From Verrucomicrobiales bacterium (GTDB lineage Bacteria; Verrucomicrobiota; Verrucomicrobiia; Methylacidiphilales; JAAUTS01): a stretch of 64,000 nt of DNA. The position numbers and the translations under genes are program-made. The stretch covers positions 1-64,000 of the forward strand of contig JAIRPN010000002.1 of assembly GCA_031256975.1 (NCBI GenBank), written 5' to 3'. Of the stretch, positions 21,551 to 31,367 are shown piece after piece (the stretch's first letter is position 1; every line of letters begins with the position of its first letter). The notes under the pieces are model-generated. The model was not told the origin of the DNA and did no database searches. It worked only from the letters and a program-made list of their open reading frames with translations.

Positions 21551-23188
21551 TTACAATTTCATGACGAGCGCAGCATTACGACGGCTTAACCTTTTCAAAC
21601 TAATCAGCAGCCCAATCCCTGCCAAGAATAATATGGCGGCGGAAGGCTCCGGAATAGTATTCAACACGATCAGCGAACCGCTGCCGCTAAAATTAGTGAT
21701 GCCTAGTCCCTCCAACGCACTGACATCATAAGTTCCGGCATTCAGGCCAACGCCGTTCATAATCAACCCGGCAATCTGCATCCCGGCTCCAGTATAGTTC
21801 AACTGTATACTGGAGCCGGTGTTGAAATTGAGAACAGACGCCGCGCTAATGGCGGTTCCATTATTGAGAACCAAGATTCCATCAACAATGACATTCCCCA
21901 AACCCAAGCTCGCTGCCCCCCCAACATTCAACGTGGTTCCGGCGCTAATCACGGTATCGCCCGTGTAACTGTTCAAACTGGATAAAATCAAGGTACCGCC
22001 TCCCTGTACGGTCAATCCACCATCCTTGACCGGCCCCAAGGTATCGTGCTGCATGGCTAAGGCCGAAGTGGAGGTACGTCCGTTGGTGTCGATCACCGCG
22101 CCATTGGTCTGAATTACCACTTTTCCGGCACCACCCGTGCCGGTATCCGCCTGGAAAAGATTGCCACTGGCAGTAGGCAACAGCTTGATGGTTCCGCCAT
22201 TCAGGTTCAACACCCCGCCTCCTCCCAAGGTAACTGTGCTCAGGTTTAGCGTGCCACCGTTCAAATTGTAAGTTGCCGTGCTGTTGCCCGCATTAGCCGT
22301 TCCCACGACAATTCCCAGCGTTCCACCATAAAGATTAACCGTACCGCCGTTTTGATTAACGATGGCATTTCGTCCCGCATTGGCGTTACTGTTGCGCAAT
22401 AAATACAAATTGGCCGCCTTGAATGTTCCTCCATTCTCGATATTCAAGATTGAAGTTGCATTGGTATTGCCTGCCAACGTCACATCCCCGGTCGTATCCG
22501 TTCCTAAAAAGCCGCCATTCTTTACGTTAATCACCCCGGTCTGGTTGGAGCTTCCCATGACATTCCAGGATGCATTGTAATAAAACGTACCGCTGACATT
22601 CAACGTTCCGCTTTGCACGTCAAGGCCATAGGCTTGATTGCTGAAACCGGTGAAATTCACCGTTCCCGCTCCCGACTTGTTCAGGCTGATAGTCCCGGCC
22701 CCATTCTTGGTAATCGTGCCGCTTAACGTGATGGAACTGCCGGCGTTCACTCCCATATAGTAAGCTACATTGCCACTGCCAACGTTCATCAATTGGACAT
22801 TGGAATTGATTGTCAGGCTGCTGCCTGCCGCCGCCTGGCTAATATCCAAAAAATAGGGATTATTGGCCTGGGTCGTACCATTGTACCCTTGTCCATAAAA
22901 ACTCAACAATCCGGGCCCGCTAATGGTGATATTTTTCGCAGTGGTTCCCGCCGGGTTGTAAATCCGGGCCATGCTCAAATTACCTTCATAACCGAAGGCA
23001 TAACTGGTACTGGACAACGTATTATCAAAAAATACCGAGTCCGTTCCACTTGGCACCACACCACCAACCCAGGCCGAATTCAAATCCAAGCTGTCACTGT
23101 TATCCGCCTTGGTCACATCGGCAAAGGCCGATTGATAACCTGCCAAAGCCAGTAATAACATTCCACCAATCCGTCGTATGTATTTCAT
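21551..23188 (-). CDS. PEP-CTERM protein with autotransporter-type beta-strand repeats
   Basis: A 545-residue exported protein. A signal peptide (about 1-23) precedes a long Gly/Asn/Thr/Ser-rich region of beta-helix type with repeats such as [26 protein letters not shown], typical of the autotransporter-associated beta-strand repeat. It ends in [18 protein letters not shown] plus a basic tail, the PEP-CTERM signal processed by exosortase. No outer-membrane barrel is present, so it is probably anchored or released through exosortase. It heads an operon with the GH95 gene, which suggests a role in glycan binding or as a surface scaffold; this is inference. Confidence 0.88.
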   Translation of the reverse strand: MKYIRRIGGMLLLALAGYQSAFADVTKADNSDSLDLNSAWVGGVVPSGTDSVFFDNTLSSTSYAFGYEGNLSMARIYNPAGTTAKNITISGPGLLSFYGQGYNGTTQANNPYFLDISQAAAGSSLTINSNVQLMNVGSGNVAYYMGVNAGSSITLSGTITKNGAGTISLNKSGAGTVNFTGFSNQAYGLDVQSGTLNVSGTFYYNASWNVMGSSNQTGVINVKNGGFLGTDTTGDVTLAGNTNATSILNIENGGTFKAANLYLLRNSNANAGRNAIVNQNGGTVNLYGGTLGIVVGTANAGNSTATYNLNGGTLNLSTVTLGGGGVLNLNGGTIKLLPTASGNLFQADTGTGGAGKVVIQTNGAVIDTNGRTSTSALAMQHDTLGPVKDGGLTVQGGGTLILSSLNSYTGDTVISAGTTLNVGGAASLGLGNVIVDGILVLNNGTAISAASVLNFNTGSSIQLNYTGAGMQIAGLIMNGVGLNAGTYDVSALEGLGITNFSGSGSLIVLNTIPEPSAAILFLAGIGLLISLKRLSRRNAALVMKL

Positions 23189-23261
23189 ATTTCCCTTTTG
23201 TCATTTGCGACCGAGAATGATTCGTTCCTATCGCTTTTATCGGATTTTTATCAATGGGACG

Positions 23262-23310
23262 GCGTTTGATCAAACGCATATGTGTCTGATTTTTGGCTGA
23301 AAACGTCTCT
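23262..23310. promoter_or_regulatory. Operator region upstream of the PEP-CTERM/GH95 operon
   Basis: GCGTTTGATCAAACGC (23262-23277) is a perfect 16-bp palindrome about 75 bases upstream of the PEP-CTERM start. TGTCTGATTTTT (23283) and CGTCTCTTTTTT (23304) then lie 21 bases apart in the same orientation and spacing as the pair at 18101/18122. The second pair points to control by the XylR-like regulator; the palindrome could bind another dimeric repressor. Confidence 0.5.
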
Positions 23311-23391
23311 TTTTTCGCTGTTAGCGAATTAATTGGACACAAGACTACCAACGTTTGATGGAGAGAAATCCGCGCGCGGGCGGAGAGAAAA

Positions 23392-23844
23392 TTACAGTTC
23401 CTTCCAGCCTTTGACTTTGCCGGCTTGGTTAAAATAAACCACAAAGGTATCCTTCATCACGCTAACCGTGGTGTCGTAATAACCGGGATAAAAATACGGG
23501 CCGTAGCCATAACGTCCGTAACCGTAGGCGGAACCAATCACCACGCCCGGGCTGGAGTAGGTTTCCATCCGGCCATAAACCCAGCTTTCCGTCTGTACGC
23601 CATTCATGCTTTCGCGACGCACCCTCAATGGTTTGCCCAAAGCGATATAAACCCCATCCTTGTTCAATCCCTCGGTGATCCGTCCCTGCATGACAATGCG
23701 TTGCTGGTCCTTGGTGAGCAGGTTGAAAGCCTGGGCGCGTTCCTCCTTGCGGCTTTCGATGGTGGAACACCCGCTAATGACCAGCGGTAAAACCGCCATG
23801 ATGCACAAACCGACGATCAAGATTCTGACACGTTTCATGCCCAT
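23392..23844 (-). CDS. Small outer-membrane lipoprotein resembling OmlA/BamE
   Basis: A 150-residue protein (148 if ATG 23838 is used) with a lipoprotein signal peptide ending in ISGC, giving Cys about 26. The mature part has KDQQRIVMQGRITEGLNKDGVYIALGKP, like the 'start of helix, G-M-x-x-x-V-x-x-x-L-G-x-P' region of SmpA/OmlA/BamE proteins. A Gly/Tyr-rich stretch and a strand ending in VVYFNQAGKVKGWKEL follow. BamE helps assemble outer-membrane proteins; assignment to that family is tentative. The gene is followed by the operator region of the PEP-CTERM operon, not an operon partner. Confidence 0.6.
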   Translation of the reverse strand: MGMKRVRILIVGLCIMAVLPLVISGCSTIESRKEERAQAFNLLTKDQQRIVMQGRITEGLNKDGVYIALGKPLRVRRESMNGVQTESWVYGRMETYSSPGVVIGSAYGYGRYGYGPYFYPGYYDTTVSVMKDTFVVYFNQAGKVKGWKEL

Positions 23845-23897
23845 GAAACAAAATTATCCCATCCGTCGGAAAATTCAAGCCGCCGAAAGGCGCACTC

Positions 23898-24266
23898 TTA
23901 TTCGTCGTTGGCGTGACCGTCCGGATTCAAGTCCTCCAACTCATGCATGATTTCCATCACCCGGTCACCGCGTTTGACATTGGCGTCAAAACGGAAATTC
24001 AGACGCGGAGTGTATTTGATCTTCAAACGTGCGCCAATCTCGTGCTGCCACTCCCGCGCAACTCTCGACAACAAGGACAGAATCCTCTCCGGTTCAAGTT
24101 GTTCGTTCAGCGTGCTGACATAAACGTAGGCATTGCGCAAATCCGGGCTGACTTCCACCGAAGTAAAAGTCAGCAATGTCCCTTCCAGCGACTGCTCGCG
24201 TGAAGTGAGCCGTCCCAGTTCCGCCTGGATCAGGGCTGAGATGCGTGTGGTGCGACGTGTGGCCAT
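23898..24266 (-). CDS. rbfA: Ribosome-binding factor A
   Basis: A 122-residue protein needed for late 30S maturation and 16S processing. It shows the KH-type RbfA fold: RRTTRISALIQAELGRL at the start, LTFTSVEVSPDLRNAYVYVSTL, and the end KYTPRLNFRFDANVKRGDRVMEIMHEL, where PxLxFxxD is the family signature. ATG 24266 gives the canonical MATRRTTRI start; an in-frame ATG at 24299 adds 11 residues. It is not next to infB or truB, its frequent neighbours. Confidence 0.92.
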   Translation of the reverse strand: MATRRTTRISALIQAELGRLTSREQSLEGTLLTFTSVEVSPDLRNAYVYVSTLNEQLEPERILSLLSRVAREWQHEIGARLKIKYTPRLNFRFDANVKRGDRVMEIMHELEDLNPDGHANDE

Positions 24267-24454
24267 TCCCCTTTTTAGCAAGTATTTCATCCCGCCCAAG
24301 CACTAAAATAAACTCATTCTCAATACCCCGTGTCAAAAAGGCAAAAATTGCGAAAAAGCATTGTGCATTATACTGTCATCGGTAGAATCTTACTTTTGTC
24401 AATCCGTGCCCCTGACAGCAAAACGGCTTCATGGTCACCAATGGCAACGGACAT

Positions 24455-25534
24455 ATGAAGAAGTATGACGTCATCGTTATCGGTTCCGGCCCCGCCGGGA
24501 ATTTGTTTGCCAGCCTGACCGCCGCTGCTCGCCTGAGCGTTTTGGTGATCGAGAAGGACTCGGCAGCCAAACCCTATTCCCAGCGCCTGTGCCTCAGCCC
24601 TGATTGCCTCCATCTCTGGGAAAGGCAAAAACTTTTTGCTGAATTTACCGCCCTGCCCCATACCCGGCTCAAGAATATTAGCTTTTCCTTCGGCAGCAAT
24701 CCGCCGATCGATTTTCCGCCCAGTCCCGACGGGAAGGAAATTTACAGTATCGACAAGGAAGTCCTGAACGGCTGGCTGCGTGAAAGAGCCATTGCGGCCG
24801 GTGCGGAATACCTTCCCGGGATTCGCTGCCAGGAAGTCGATTTCGCCCGCCGGTTAAACACCGACGCCGGGGAATTCCACAGCAAGGTGCTGGTTGGCGC
24901 CGACGGCAGGAATTCCTGGGTGGCACGCATGGCTAATTTCCCGCTCAGAAAAATCCGCCATCCCAAAACCGCCTGGCTTTCCAGCTCCCAGCTTCCCGGC
25001 AGCGATTCCGCGCATTTCAAATTCTTCAAGGAAGGTTATTTCGGCTTTATGCCGACATCCGGCAGCCACACGGACCTGTTCATGATGCTGAAAAAGGACT
25101 GCACCCACGCGCCGCAGAAGTTCATGAACGACTTTTTCCCCGGCAACGACCATTTAAGCTGGCACAGCCTGCCGCCAGCCATCACTTACGCGGCAACCCC
25201 GGCCAAAAATAATATCCTGCTGATCGGCGATGCCGCCAAAACCGTGGAACCCCTGACAGGTCACGGCATCTATCTGGCCCTGAAAAGCGCGGAAATTGCC
25301 GCCAATCTCGTGATCGAGACCCAGCTCAAAGGCGGCTGGAACTACCTGGACGACCGATACATTTACCAGCACAACGAATTGTATGGCTATCTGTCACAGC
25401 GCAACCGCATCGCGAATTTTTTCATCAAATACCCGCGTTGCGGCACACTCGCCGTGAAATACGCCGCACGTTATCCGCGCATTGCGCAAAACTACCTGCC
25501 TTATTTCTCAGGCCTGGAAAACATTGGCGGTTAA
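24455..25534 (+). CDS. FAD-dependent oxidoreductase, geranylgeranyl-reductase-like family
   Basis: A 359-residue flavoprotein. The N-terminal Rossmann motif YDVIVIGSGPAGNLFAS binds FAD, DGRNSWVARM is the middle conserved block, and ILLIGDAAKTVEPLTGHGIYLALKSAE is the FAD ribityl-binding block. This layout fits group A monooxygenase/geranylgeranyl reductase-like enzymes, which reduce prenyl chains or hydroxylate aromatics; the substrate cannot be told. ATG 24455 places the Rossmann strand at the N-terminus; the frame is open to 24431. It is divergent from rbfA and overlaps the next, convergent gene by 27 bases at their 3' ends. Confidence 0.8.
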   Translation: MKKYDVIVIGSGPAGNLFASLTAAARLSVLVIEKDSAAKPYSQRLCLSPDCLHLWERQKLFAEFTALPHTRLKNISFSFGSNPPIDFPPSPDGKEIYSIDKEVLNGWLRERAIAAGAEYLPGIRCQEVDFARRLNTDAGEFHSKVLVGADGRNSWVARMANFPLRKIRHPKTAWLSSSQLPGSDSAHFKFFKEGYFGFMPTSGSHTDLFMMLKKDCTHAPQKFMNDFFPGNDHLSWHSLPPAITYAATPAKNNILLIGDAAKTVEPLTGHGIYLALKSAEIAANLVIETQLKGGWNYLDDRYIYQHNELYGYLSQRNRIANFFIKYPRCGTLAVKYAARYPRIAQNYLPYFSGLENIGG

Positions 25535-26254
25535 CGCGTGTTGCGGACGACGTTGCTGGTGCATCATGGCATCGGCAATCACCCGGATGGATTCCTCAAA
25601 ACCCAGCGATTCGGTATTCAACACCATGTCGTACAACAACGGATCCTCGATGTCCTTGCCGAAATAACGCTTGAGATATTTGGCCCGTCCGGCATCCGCC
25701 CGGCCGATGAATGCCTCGGCCTCGCCGGGACTCAATCCGCAGGTTTGCACGGTATGTTGCAACCGGAAATTATGCGAGGCCACCAAACGGACGTGCGTTA
25801 CCGTGTCAAAATCCTGGCCGATGATGTTGCCGCCCCGGCCAATGATGATGACATGGCCTTTGCGCAACAGCCGGATGACCGTACGGCAGGATTGCTCGAT
25901 CATCTGTTCGGTTTCCGGGTGCAGATCGAGGATTTCCTCCACCATATCTTCCAGGCGGGACTTGACGCCCTCGGAATAAAAATGCTCAAGGGATTTCGGC
26001 AAATGATGGTCGGCGATGATTTGCTGGACCAAGTTCTTGTCAAACAACGTCCAAACCGGCTCTTCCGGCTTGCGCAGTTTGTTCAGACGGGCCGCCAGTT
26101 CCTGCCCGATGGCAAAGCCCCCGGCACCGGACTGCCGGGACAACGTAATGGAAGGGTAGATTTTTTGTTCGTTTTTTGGTGTGTGGTGCGCGCTGGAAAT
26201 ATAAGACCGGCACCGTGACATCAAATCCGCGTGATTAGATTCGAGTGTTTTCAC
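25508..26254 (-). CDS. Cytidylate-kinase-like P-loop protein
   Basis: A 248-residue protein. Residues 35-230 resemble the cytidylate-kinase-like family: SITLSRQSGAGGFAIGQELAARL is a modified P-loop, GHVIIIGRGGNIIGQDF follows, then a lid-like Arg-rich segment RADAGRAKYLKRYFGKDIEDP. It is not the housekeeping Cmk, whose P-loop reads GPSGSGKGT. The phosphate acceptor is unknown. ATG 26254 starts a hydrophilic extension of about 30 residues. Its last 27 bases overlap the convergent flavoprotein gene. Confidence 0.75.
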   Translation of the reverse strand: MKTLESNHADLMSRCRSYISSAHHTPKNEQKIYPSITLSRQSGAGGFAIGQELAARLNKLRKPEEPVWTLFDKNLVQQIIADHHLPKSLEHFYSEGVKSRLEDMVEEILDLHPETEQMIEQSCRTVIRLLRKGHVIIIGRGGNIIGQDFDTVTHVRLVASHNFRLQHTVQTCGLSPGEAEAFIGRADAGRAKYLKRYFGKDIEDPLLYDMVLNTESLGFEESIRVIADAMMHQQRRPQHALTANVFQA

Positions 26255-26386
26255 ATCCTTAATTTAACCATTTTTCCCCTTGGAAGCAACCTCCTGATTG
26301 CAATGTCTTGTCAACGGCCCTGATTTGAAATAAAGTCGCGCTTATAAGCAACGCACCTTTAACCTTCCCGTTTAACCACTCAACCT

Positions 26387-27529
26387 ATGAGCATCAAAAG
26401 CTTTGACAAACTCAGGAAATATTTGCCCTTTGGCGCCTTTGGGGTTTCCCTGCTGCTTCACCTGGCAATTTTTCTGGGAATCAGCGGCATCATCATCATT
26501 CAGGCAACCAGTCCGAAAGCCCCGTTCACTGCCACGCCGGACACCACCCAGCAGGCCGGTGACATCCCGCCGCCGGAACTCCCTCCTGACGAGGCACCTG
26601 CCACACCCGACGTCAATACCTCGCCGGACGACAATCACTCCTCGTCTAGCCAATTGATGCCCAGCATGGAAACCATTTCCAGCAACAACTCAATCTCCGC
26701 CCCGACTTTCAATGTCCTGCCTTCCGGCCCCATTGCCACTGGTGGCGCACCGCAAAACCCCGCGCCCGGCACCTCCGGCAACAAGTCATCCGAACAGCGC
26801 ACCCCGAGTTTCAGCCCCTTCGGCAGCTCCGATATCGTGCAAGGCGGAAGCCTGGAGGGTTATTTCTATGATTTCAAGACCGGCAAGGACGGCAAATCCA
26901 CCGGCATGTCGATCGCCCAATGGCAGGGGATCATGAAAAAATTCATCAATTCCTCCAACTGGAACCCAGCGGATTTCAACGACTATTATAAAAGCCCGAG
27001 CCCCCTGTACATCCAAAAATTCTTCATCACCACCCGCGGATCAATTGAGGCTCCAAAGGCGTTCAAGGTTCCCAACCAGCCCGCGCTTTGGTCCGTTCTC
27101 TACAAGGGTTCCATCATTCCTCCCGAGGACGGCACCTACAGTTTTGCCGGTTTTGGCGACGATCTGCTGGCGGTCCGTATCAACGGACGCCTGGTACTCG
27201 ACGGGGGCTGGCTGCAAATATCCGACATTTCCTTGAAAACCTATCCCAATCTGTGGTCCAAGGTTTACAAGGAACGGGGAGAACTTCGCCTCGGCAAAAC
27301 CTTCGCCGCCAAGGCTGGAGAGCCCTTGAAAATTGAAATCCTGATCGGCGACCAGGGAGGATGGTGCGCCTATTTCCTGATGATCAAAAAGGAAGGCAAG
27401 TCCTATGAAAAATTGAAGGACGGCACTTTGAAGCTTCCCTTGTTCCAGCTCGACACCACTCCGGTGAAAGCCGAGGGGGAATATCCGCCCTTCTCCACCG
27501 ACATGGTTCCGTGGAAAGCGTTGAAGTAA
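26387..27529 (+). CDS. TonB-like anchored protein with PA14-type C-terminal domain
   Basis: A 380-residue protein. One membrane helix (about 15-37) follows a short basic N-terminus, as in TonB. Residues 45-140 are Pro/Ser/Thr/Asn-rich and probably span the periplasm. Residues 150-375 contain a compact beta domain with GSIIPPEDGTYSFAGFGDDLLAVRINGRLVLDGGW and LKIEILIGDQGGWCAYFLM, strongly recalling PA14 domains that bind glycans. No TonB C-terminal domain is present. A periplasmic or envelope binding function is inferred. The upstream gene is divergent, and the stop lies 6 bases from the convergent TPR gene. Confidence 0.7.
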   Translation: MSIKSFDKLRKYLPFGAFGVSLLLHLAIFLGISGIIIIQATSPKAPFTATPDTTQQAGDIPPPELPPDEAPATPDVNTSPDDNHSSSSQLMPSMETISSNNSISAPTFNVLPSGPIATGGAPQNPAPGTSGNKSSEQRTPSFSPFGSSDIVQGGSLEGYFYDFKTGKDGKSTGMSIAQWQGIMKKFINSSNWNPADFNDYYKSPSPLYIQKFFITTRGSIEAPKAFKVPNQPALWSVLYKGSIIPPEDGTYSFAGFGDDLLAVRINGRLVLDGGWLQISDISLKTYPNLWSKVYKERGELRLGKTFAAKAGEPLKIEILIGDQGGWCAYFLMIKKEGKSYEKLKDGTLKLPLFQLDTTPVKAEGEYPPFSTDMVPWKALK

Positions 27530-27535
27530 ACGTCC

Positions 27536-27862
27536 CTAATTTACCGCCTTGCCGCCCCAGGATATGACCCGGGCGTTGGCGGCCATTGCCTCAGCCTCCT
27601 TGATCTGGCCGTTGCGGGCATAGGCGATCGACAGGCTGGTATAGGCGATTTGGTCGTTAGGTTGGAGCTCCAGCGCTTTCTTGCCGGCTTCAATCGCCTC
27701 AGGGAATTTTTCCAGCTTCACCATCGTCATGCACAATGCATGCCAGGCGTCGAAAAAATCCGGCGACAATTCCACCGCCTTGCGATAACCCTCGGCGGCT
27801 TGCTCCAATTCACCAATCGCCAGATTGCCATTGGCGTCGTCAAAATATTCCTCAGCGTTCAT
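27536..27862 (-). CDS. Small TPR protein next to hemA
   Basis: A 108-residue protein made almost wholly of three TPR units (for example GELEQAAEGYRKAVELSPDFFDAWHALC and KLEKFPEAIEAGKKALELQPND). It has no signal peptide. Its start at ATG 27862 overlaps the hemA stop by 11 bases, so translation is probably coupled. A role as partner of the haem enzymes is possible but not shown. The TTGGCG form of the dispersed motif near the start reads as DDANGN. Confidence 0.8.
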   Translation of the reverse strand: MNAEEYFDDANGNLAIGELEQAAEGYRKAVELSPDFFDAWHALCMTMVKLEKFPEAIEAGKKALELQPNDQIAYTSLSIAYARNGQIKEAEAMAANARVISWGGKAVN

Positions 27863-28901
27863 GTACCGGTTCCAAATTATGTTTTTGCGCCGCCTTGCTT
27901 CCCCGTTGATGATGCTCCTCGAAGCGTTTCACCAGCGGCGCCAGCAACACGCGGCATTTTTCCACCTGCTGCGAACGCAGGCGCAGATTTTGCAACGCCA
28001 TGGTTTGCAGGTGGTCGATGTTCAATAAATGCACTCCCCCGACCTGTTGCACTGCGGGGTCAATATTGCGCGGCACACCGAGGTCGATCAAGAATTTCGT
28101 CCCGCCATTGGCGGGCAAATCCTCGCGCCGCAGAATATATTCCTCGGCCGAAGTGCAGGTGACCACCAGGTCGAACTCCGGCAAAGCCTTGCGCCATTGC
28201 TGCCAGGGCAGAAAATCCGCCTTGATTTCCTCCGCGAAACCCCTGCCGCCCGCTGCACTGCGGTTGCTGCAGGTGATTTTGCCAATGCCGCTTTCCAGGA
28301 AAGCCCTCGCCACGCTGCGCCCGGTGTCCCCGGTTCCCAGCACCAGCAACGAGCGCTCGCCAATGTCCGGCAACTGCGCCAATACCGAATCGCGGGCGAT
28401 TGACGACACCGAGACATTGCCCCGGCCGATGGAACTGGAAGAACGCACCTGCTTGGCAGCGGCAAAGGCCGACTGAAATAAACGATTGAACACGCGCCCG
28501 CTGGTCTTGAGTCTCTGCGCCACCTCGTAGGAATCCTTCACCTGGCCGAAAATTTCCGTTTCGCCCACCACCATCGACTTCAAACCGCTGACCAGCTCAA
28601 ACAAATGCCAGATCACTTCGCGGTCGCGAAAATAATACGCCGTCTCGATCCAGTCCGGCGGCAGCTTTTTCAATTCACCCAGGCTAGCCACCAGTTCACT
28701 CAATGCCTTTTCCTCCGACATGGTGGTGACAAAATAAAACTCGGTGCGGTTGCAGGTGGACAACACCAGGAACTCCTTGAACGAACGGTGATGGGAGAAA
28801 AAGTGCAGCACCAACTCCTGGTCTTGGCGTCCCAGACTCAGTTTTTCGCGTTCCTCGACGCTGTGCGTCTTATAGTCCGCACCGACACAAAACAAGTTCA
28901 T
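27852..28901 (-). CDS. hemA: Glutamyl-tRNA reductase
   Basis: A 349-residue enzyme that reduces glutamyl-tRNA to glutamate-1-semialdehyde, the first step of the C5 haem pathway. LSTCNRTEFYF contains the catalytic Cys, GLKSMVVGETEIFGQVKD is the conserved substrate region, and SLLVLGTGDTGRSVARAFL binds NADPH. It is about 70 residues shorter than the typical 420 because the C-terminal dimerisation domain is reduced. ATG 28901 follows directly after a motif copy (28904). A C5 pathway fits with hemC, hemD and hemE nearby; hemB and hemL are not in the window. Confidence 0.93.
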   Translation of the reverse strand: MNLFCVGADYKTHSVEEREKLSLGRQDQELVLHFFSHHRSFKEFLVLSTCNRTEFYFVTTMSEEKALSELVASLGELKKLPPDWIETAYYFRDREVIWHLFELVSGLKSMVVGETEIFGQVKDSYEVAQRLKTSGRVFNRLFQSAFAAAKQVRSSSSIGRGNVSVSSIARDSVLAQLPDIGERSLLVLGTGDTGRSVARAFLESGIGKITCSNRSAAGGRGFAEEIKADFLPWQQWRKALPEFDLVVTCTSAEEYILRREDLPANGGTKFLIDLGVPRNIDPAVQQVGGVHLLNIDHLQTMALQNLRLRSQQVEKCRVLLAPLVKRFEEHHQRGSKAAQKHNLEPVHER

Positions 28902-28949
28902 CGTTAGCGTAATAATATAGGTGGTCGCCGGTGAAATTCCATCCCGCTT

Positions 28950-30299
28950 TTAGCATTCCCCGGCCACCCGGCGCGCCAAGCGCACACCGTTCTCCAGACA
29001 ATTTAACACCGAAATCCCGCCGCGAAAGTTTCCGGCAAAATGCAACCCTTCGGCCCTGCCTTCGATTTGCTCCAATTTTTCCAAGACCCTGCCATAACCA
29101 ACCGACAATTGCGGAATGGCCATGCTATGCGACATGTCGCAAAGGAATTCCGGTTGCACGCTAATGGCAAGGTATTGCCGCAAAGCCTGCAACGCCTCTT
29201 CCCGGGCTTGCTCAGGAAACCAGCGCAATACTTCCGGATTCCTCGCCCCACCCATCATGACAGTCAGCAATACCTTCCCCTCCGGCGCACGACCGGGAAA
29301 CAACGAAGAAGAAAACAGCACGCCGAGCAGGTTCCTGTTCTCCTTTTCGGGAACTAAAAAACCAAAACCGTCCAGGGGATGCGGCACATCTTTTTTGTCG
29401 AATCCCAGATACAGCACTCGCAACGGCGCATGCCGCACCTGTGAAAATATATCCAGCTCCTCCTGGCGCACCTCGCTGTTAGCGACCCGTCCCAAGGCAC
29501 GCAACGGCACGGTTTCAATCACCTCGTCGAACTCCAGCCAATCCGCCGACCCGCTAACGGCGAGCAGCCACTTCGCACCGGACTTGCGCAATTGCTCCAC
29601 GGTCGTGCTCAATCTCAACGCATCACCCAGTTCGGATGCCAGCTTGTCGGTCAACTCCTGCAAGCCATTGGGAAACGAGACCATTTTTTTTCGCACCCTC
29701 AATTTCCTGTCGTTGGCGCGGATTTTTTTGATCATGCCACGGATCAACGAGCCTGCCTCACCCTCCGCGTTCCACAAGGTAGGGAACGCATAACGCGCCG
29801 ACAACCCTTCCGGGGTGCCCGCGTAAATGCCGCTAACCACGGGATTGACGATGTAATCCAAAAATTCCCTTCCACAGCGACGGCGTACAAAGTCCGCCAG
29901 CGATTCATCCTCGCGGTTGGCGTCGCGCTTTTTGATGAACGGCTCGCATAATAAACGCAACTTCGCCCTCAAACTCAGTATCGGCGTCGTGAATGGATTG
30001 CCCGGCAAAGTCACCAAGCCGCCATTGCGCACAATGAAGCGTTTCCTCGCTTGGGGATTGGCCGTTTGCAAACGCTCCCGCAATCCCAATGAATCAATCA
30101 ACTCTTCCCAGACCGGCCCGCCGGCCAACACTGTGTTGGGGCCAAATTCCAGGGTGTAGCCATCCGCCTTTTTGCTGGCAATCAATCCGCCAGCCCGGTC
30201 ATTTTGCTCAAACACGCTAACGGCGAATCCCCGCCGTTTCAATTCGTAGGCCGCGCACAAACCGGTGATTCCGGCGCCAATGACCGCCACCCGTTTCAC
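28950..30299 (-). CDS. hemY: Protoporphyrinogen oxidase, HemY type
   Basis: A 449-residue FAD enzyme that oxidises (copro)protoporphyrinogen. [23 protein letters not shown] is the dinucleotide-binding motif, followed by [24 protein letters not shown], and the C-terminus carries [21 protein letters not shown], the second FAD-binding block. GTG 30299 is chosen: it overlaps the hemE stop in GTGA and a strong GGAGG stands 5 bases before it. A GTG at 30311 is a weaker choice. Translational coupling to hemE is likely. Whether it makes coproporphyrin III or protoporphyrin cannot be told from sequence alone. Confidence 0.92.
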   Translation of the reverse strand: MKRVAVIGAGITGLCAAYELKRRGFAVSVFEQNDRAGGLIASKKADGYTLEFGPNTVLAGGPVWEELIDSLGLRERLQTANPQARKRFIVRNGGLVTLPGNPFTTPILSLRAKLRLLCEPFIKKRDANREDESLADFVRRRCGREFLDYIVNPVVSGIYAGTPEGLSARYAFPTLWNAEGEAGSLIRGMIKKIRANDRKLRVRKKMVSFPNGLQELTDKLASELGDALRLSTTVEQLRKSGAKWLLAVSGSADWLEFDEVIETVPLRALGRVANSEVRQEELDIFSQVRHAPLRVLYLGFDKKDVPHPLDGFGFLVPEKENRNLLGVLFSSSLFPGRAPEGKVLLTVMMGGARNPEVLRWFPEQAREEALQALRQYLAISVQPEFLCDMSHSMAIPQLSVGYGRVLEKLEQIEGRAEGLHFAGNFRGGISVLNCLENGVRLARRVAGEC

Positions 30300-31327
30300 G
30301 AATTCCTCCACGAGGTCACGGTCTCCACCAGCGCCCCGACATTCTCCGGCGGTATCTGTGGCAGTAGTCCGTGGCCCAGATTAAAGATGAATCCGCGTTT
30401 CCCATCCATCGACGCTAATAGCGATTGGGTCGCCCGGCGCACCAATATTTCATCCCCCAACAATAAAGCCGGATCAAGATTTCCCTGCACCGCAATCTTG
30501 GCAGGCAATTGTTCCCTTAATGATGGCAAATTGATCGTCCAATCAACACTGATTGCCGAAGCACCAGTCGCCGCCAACTCCTGCCAATTCTCCCCCCTGC
30601 CCTTGGCGAACAGAATGACCGGCACTTTCCCATCGACGGCCCGCACAATCTGCTCGATCCATTGCAGCGAAGCCTGTTGATAAAACTCATCCGGGCACAA
30701 ACCAGCCCAGCTGTCAAAAATCTGGATCGCGTCCACACCCGATTCCGCCAGAGCGCGGACATAATCACAGCAAACCGTGGTAATACTTTGCAATATTTCC
30801 CGGAACAGTTGCGCGTCCTCGCGAAACATCGCCATTAGCGTCGGCAAACCGCCCGAAACGCCACCGTCCACCATATAAGCCGCCAAGGTCCACGGCGAAC
30901 CGCAAAAGCCGAGTAAGGCCTTGTCGTCCTTCAACTCACTGCGCACCAAACGCAGCGCCTGCATGACATAATCCAAGCTCTCCACCGCACCGCCAACAGC
31001 CAGCTTGCCCAGATCGTCACGTGACCGCACGCTAAACGCCATCTGGATGCCGCCCTCCTCGCGGAACGAATACGGCAACCCCATCGCCTCGGGAATCACC
31101 AAAATGTCGGAAAAAATAATCGCCGCGTCCAACGCATAACGTCGCAGCGGTTGCAGCGTAACCTCCGCCGCCAATTCCGGCGTGTGCGCCATTTCCAGGA
31201 AAGAATGTTTCGCCTTCAGCGCTCGGTACTCCGGCAAATAACGCCCCGCCTGCCGCATCAGCCAAACCGGCGGACGCTCCAGAGACTGACAATGGATTGC
31301 TTTTTGAAATCTCTCGCGGGAAGTCAC
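30296..31327 (-). CDS. hemE: Uroporphyrinogen decarboxylase
   Basis: A 343-residue enzyme that converts uroporphyrinogen III to coproporphyrinogen III. The family signature [18 protein letters not shown] lies near the start and [17 protein letters not shown] in the middle; both are complete. GTG 31327 gives [11 protein letters not shown], which matches usual N-termini; an ATG at 31363 would add 12 residues. The gene is followed by hemY with a 4-base overlap. One motif copy at 30413 forms the short palindrome CGCTAATAGCG. Confidence 0.94.
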   Translation of the reverse strand: MTSRERFQKAIHCQSLERPPVWLMRQAGRYLPEYRALKAKHSFLEMAHTPELAAEVTLQPLRRYALDAAIIFSDILVIPEAMGLPYSFREEGGIQMAFSVRSRDDLGKLAVGGAVESLDYVMQALRLVRSELKDDKALLGFCGSPWTLAAYMVDGGVSGGLPTLMAMFREDAQLFREILQSITTVCCDYVRALAESGVDAIQIFDSWAGLCPDEFYQQASLQWIEQIVRAVDGKVPVILFAKGRGENWQELAATGASAISVDWTINLPSLREQLPAKIAVQGNLDPALLLGDEILVRRATQSLLASMDGKRGFIFNLGHGLLPQIPPENVGALVETVTSWRNS

Positions 31328-31367
31328 AAGGTGACATTTTCCCAATCCTGCCGCAAAGTGCAATGCT

